Part shown: piece by piece, positions 62,011 through 64,000 of the stretch
How the letters are laid out: every line of letters begins with the position of its first letter
Numbering within the stretch: the stretch's first letter is position 1
Assembly (NCBI GenBank): GCA_965277425.1
Contig: CBDICR010000007.1
Span: 682,001 to 746,000 of the forward strand
Direction of reading: 5' to 3'
Source: Poindextera sp965277425
GTDB taxonomy: Bacteria; Pseudomonadota; Alphaproteobacteria; Caulobacterales; Caulobacteraceae
DNA: 64,000 bases
The notes under the pieces: model-generated
Told to the model about the DNA's origin: nothing
Seen by the model: only the letters and a program-made list of their open reading frames with translations
The model's database searches: none
Program-made: the position numbers and the translations under genes

Positions 62011-62653
62011 CGGAAACCTCCAGCCGCGCGGCGACCACCTCCCAGATCCGCGCCGCGACCGCGTCCAGATCGCCCTCGGCCGACAGTACCGCGCACCGCT
62101 CCGGCTCGCGCCTGGCGATGTCGAGGAAAGCCGCGCGCAGGCGCTCGTGGAAGGCCTGGCCCTTGGCCTCGAACCGACCCTCCCCGCCCGCGCGACCGGC
62201 GGCGCGGGCCAGACCCGCCTCCACCGGCATGTCGAGGATCAGCGTCAGGTCCGGCGTCACCGCGCCCGCCACCTCGCGCTCCAGGGCCTCGATCAGGGCG
62301 GCCGCCGCGCCGCCGCCGGCGCCCTGATAGGCGCGCGTGGAATCGAAGAACCGGTCGGAAATCACCCAGGCGCCGCGCGCAATCGCCGGCGCGATCACCC
62401 GCTCGATATGGTCGCGCCGCGCGGCGTACATCAAAAGGGTCTCGCTGACCGCCGACCAGCGCTCGGGCGCGCCTTCGACCAGGAGGGCGCGGATCGCCTC
62501 CGCGCCGGGCGAGCCGCCGGGCTCGCGCGTCAGCACCACCTCACGGCCGTCCGCGCCCAGCCGCTCGGTCAGCCGCCGCGCCTGGGTCGACTTGCCGGCC
62601 CCCTCCCCGCCTTCGAGGCTGATGAAACGTCCGCGCTGCATGCCCGCGCACAT
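62003..62653 (-). CDS. tmk: Thymidylate kinase
   Basis: Thymidylate kinase phosphorylates dTMP to dTDP. The 216-residue protein has FISLEGGEGAGKSTQARRL (P-loop), VLTREPGGSPGAEAIR (DRX-like region), SDRFFDSTRAYQGAG and a lid with GRFEAKGQAFHERLR. ATG 62653 has GAAG six bases upstream; ATG 62641 is an alternative. It is the first gene of the tmk-holB-tatD-MBL operon. Confidence 0.95.
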   Translation of the reverse strand: MCAGMQRGRFISLEGGEGAGKSTQARRLTERLGADGREVVLTREPGGSPGAEAIRALLVEGAPERWSAVSETLLMYAARRDHIERVIAPAIARGAWVISDRFFDSTRAYQGAGGGAAAALIEALEREVAGAVTPDLTLILDMPVEAGLARAAGRAGGEGRFEAKGQAFHERLRAAFLDIARREPERCAVLSAEGDLDAVAARIWEVVAARLEVSGG

Positions 62654-62710
62654 TGGCCGCTTCGCGTCTATGCGCAAGCGCTCGCCGGCTGATAAGGGAG
62701 ACGCCGCGAA

Positions 62711-62797
62711 GGACGGGTGGCCGAGTGGTTGAAGGCAGCGGTCTTGAAAACCGCCGTGGGTGAAAGCCCACCGTGGGTTCGAATCCCACCCCGTCCG
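62711..62797 (+). tRNA. tRNA-Ser (anticodon TGA)
   Basis: The 87-base sequence folds as a class II tRNA. The acceptor arms are GGACGGG and CCCGTCC, with a G discriminator. The anticodon stem-loop is GCGGT-CTTGAAA-ACCGC. A long variable arm follows (GTGGG, TGAAAG, CCCAC), and the T arm is GTGGG-TTCGAAT-CCCAC. CCA is not encoded. The anticodon TGA reads UCA-type serine codons. Confidence 0.95.
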
Positions 62798-62830
62798 CGC
62801 CCATCGGTCCGGACGCGTATCCCCTTCCGG

Positions 62831-62968
62831 CTCCTTCAAGGCGCGCAGGACGGGCTTGGCGTTTTCCTTGGATTGGTATTCGTCGAACAGCGCCAAGATT
62901 TGGCGCATCATGACGGGCATATCCTCGCCAATTTCCTGGGTGATCGAGACCAGCTTAGCGACCCAATC
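62831..62968 (-). pseudogene. Serine recombinase fragment beside tRNA-Ser
   Basis: The minus strand reads DWVAKLVSITQEIGED, then MMRQILALFDEYQSKENAK and VLRALKE, which matches the middle region of site-specific serine recombinases (their usual form continues MKENARQGFWNG). It is cut off at both ends: a TAG precedes it at 62971-62969, and after LRALKE the similarity stops. It lies 34 bases from the tRNA 3' end, a common integration target. Confidence 0.7.
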
Positions 62969-62982
62969 CTAGCCGTGGCGGG

Positions 62983-63336
62983 TCACGCCGCCGGCTTGGT
63001 CCTCGGCGAGACAGCCAGTCCGAGAAACACCAGGACGGCCTGATTGAGCCGCAGGATATCTTCGTCGTCCAGCCTGCCGACGCGCGCGCCAACCTTGATC
63101 TTGGGGACTGTCGTCATCTTGTCCACCATCAAACGGGACGCCGCCCGCAGGCCATTGCGCTCGTTCGGCTCCACCGGCAGGCGGAACAATGGCGCATCGG
63201 TCTCGTCCGTGGTGAAGGCGCAGATGGTGATTGAATCTGTAGCGTCGAAGCTATCGTCCTGAGCGATGACGACGGGCCGCGGCTTGCCCGCATAGTCCTT
63301 GCCGCCGGCGACGGTCCAGATGTCGCCTCGCCTCAT
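62983..63336 (-). CDS. MazF/PemK family toxin (endoribonuclease)
   Basis: This 117-residue protein has the MazF/PemK fold: MRRGDIWTVAGGKDYAGKPRPVVIAQDD, SITICAFTTDETDAPLFRLPVEP, GLRAASRLMVDKMTTVPKIKVGARVG (each in outline), with the conserved GD, RPVV and final LDDEDI helix. Family members cleave mRNA at short motifs. It is coupled to the antitoxin gene by an ATGA overlap and looks intact. Confidence 0.9.
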   Translation of the reverse strand: MRRGDIWTVAGGKDYAGKPRPVVIAQDDSFDATDSITICAFTTDETDAPLFRLPVEPNERNGLRAASRLMVDKMTTVPKIKVGARVGRLDDEDILRLNQAVLVFLGLAVSPRTKPAA

Positions 63337-63557
63337 TCATTGTTCCAATCCGATATCGCGTCGACGAACCCTTGATCATCCGCGGCATGAGCACTGGCGG
63401 CGATGGCCGCTGATTGGCGATGCGCTTGCGATCGGAAGGCGGGGGAGCGCACGTCCGGCGCCCAAATCTGGATCGGGCGCAGGCCCTGCTTGCGCAGGCG
63501 CTCACGATGTTCCCGCACCTTGATGCGCGAGGGCTTGGCGTTCGATGCCGAGGCCAT
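63333..63557 (-). CDS. MazE-like antitoxin (DUF3018)
   Basis: This 74-residue antitoxin has RIKVREHRERLRKQGLRPIQIWAPDV (in outline; KQGLRPIQIWAPDV is diagnostic), RQSAAIAASAHAADDQGFVDAI, typical of the DUF3018 MazE family paired with PemK/MazF toxins. It precedes the toxin gene, as is normal, and would neutralise it and repress the operon. Confidence 0.9.
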   Translation of the reverse strand: MASASNAKPSRIKVREHRERLRKQGLRPIQIWAPDVRSPAFRSQAHRQSAAIAASAHAADDQGFVDAISDWNNE

Positions 63558-63574
63558 GACGAGTCTCCAATTTA

Positions 63575-63586
63575 GTTACATGTAAC
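63575..63586 (-). promoter_or_regulatory. Candidate MazE operator
   Basis: A perfect 12-base palindrome GTTACATGTAAC lies 18 bases upstream of the antitoxin start, in a TA-rich patch of otherwise GC-rich DNA. It probably overlaps the promoter and would suit autoregulation by the toxin-antitoxin complex. Confidence 0.6.
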
Positions 63587-63751
63587 CTATCATGGGCCGT
63601 CGGGTTTAGCCAGTCCTTTCACCGGTGTTCGCTGCCGGGACGCCCCTCCTCTTTCCGGCCCTTTCTTGCCGCAGTGCGGTGCGGCTGGCGCGTAGACATA
63701 GTGCTCATCGTCATCGGGCATGGCCGCCGCTGGCGCGCCCTTGGGCCGGCT

Positions 63752-64000
63752 TCAAAGCGGCTGGTGCAGGAATTCGGCGGCTTCGCGCAGGGCGGCGCGG
63801 GCTTCCGGCAGGCCGTCCACGAAGATCTGCCAGCCGTGCGGCATCTGCGGCCACACGCTCAAGGCGCAGCGGACGTCCAGGGTGATCAGGCGGTCGGTGA
63901 ACCGCCGCGCGCCGTCCAGGAAGAACTCGTCCGCGCTGACCTGCACAAGCGTCGGCGGATATTGCGAAAGGATCTGTCGCGGTGTCTGCATCGGACAGAT
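63752..64000 (-). CDS. Alpha/beta hydrolase fold-3 protein, C-terminal part (5' end outside window)
   Basis: The visible 82 residues read ICPMQTPRQILSQYPPTLVQVSADEFFLDGARRFTDRL (in outline) and WPQMPHGWQIFVDGLPEARAALRE. This is the end of a hormone-sensitive-lipase-like (fold-3) esterase, containing the catalytic Asp in SADEFF and the His in MPHGWQ. The frame is open to the window edge, so the start lies beyond base 64000. Confidence 0.8.
   Translation of the reverse strand: MCPMQTPRQILSQYPPTLVQVSADEFFLDGARRFTDRLITLDVRCALSVWPQMPHGWQIFVDGLPEARAALREAAEFLHQPL

Overview
The window is a GC-rich chromosomal segment of an alphaproteobacterium. Protein content and gene order (pyrG, eno, ftsB-pdhA-pdhB-pdhC-lpdA, lipA, a coq10-like gene, ispDF, ntrBC-ntrYX, hfq-hflX, mazG, then tatD-holB-tmk) point to Caulobacterales, probably a Caulobacter or Phenylobacterium relative. 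This assignment rests on pattern recognition, not a database search. Many genes are joined by 1-4 base stop/start overlaps (GTGA, ATGA, TGATG), which I used to set several starts.

Layout. 1-3021: the end of pyrG, a YjbR-type gene, and a DGPF-protein/ECF sigma factor pair. 2950-10491: an accessory block of rSAM-associated glycosyltransferases, a radical SAM protein, two flavin oxidoreductases, a TVP38 membrane protein, a DUF547 protein and an SRPBCC-Rieske protein. 10635-22656: core metabolism with rpmF, eno, asparaginase, ftsB and the pyruvate dehydrogenase genes. 22791-28619: an envelope protein pair, an acyl-ACP synthetase-like enzyme, a lipoprotein hydrolase and an ArsR/SRPBCC cassette. 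29097-44053: lipA, a coq10-like gene, cinA C-domain, ispDF, the two nitrogen two-component systems, a D-amino acid transaminase, hfq, hflX and mazG. 44232-58624: accessory genes including two more ArsR/SRPBCC cassettes and a complete Tn3-family transposon. 59060-64000: a decayed VapBC pair, an MBL hydrolase, tatD, holB, tmk, tRNA-Ser, a serine recombinase scar, a MazEF pair and the end of an alpha/beta hydrolase.

Main points. (1) A Tn3-family element (48139-53968) has 38-bp inverted ends and a 5-bp target duplication AAGAA. It split a glutathione S-transferase gene. Its own transposase gene carries a nested IS630 element with a TA duplication and a separate nonsense codon. (2) pdhB and pdhC share a near-identical 387-bp 5' segment. 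The segment includes a 130-bp palindromic repeat of intergenic type, translated in frame as the linker after each lipoyl domain. (3) Two ArsR genes have palindromic operators with the start codon at the same place in the central spacer, downstream of well-spaced promoters, which suggests leaderless mRNAs. (4) NtrC and NtrX both lack the GAFTGA loop, and NtrX also has a changed Walker B. (5) The rSAM/glycosyltransferase/oxidoreductase block is the best candidate here for an uncharacterised pathway.
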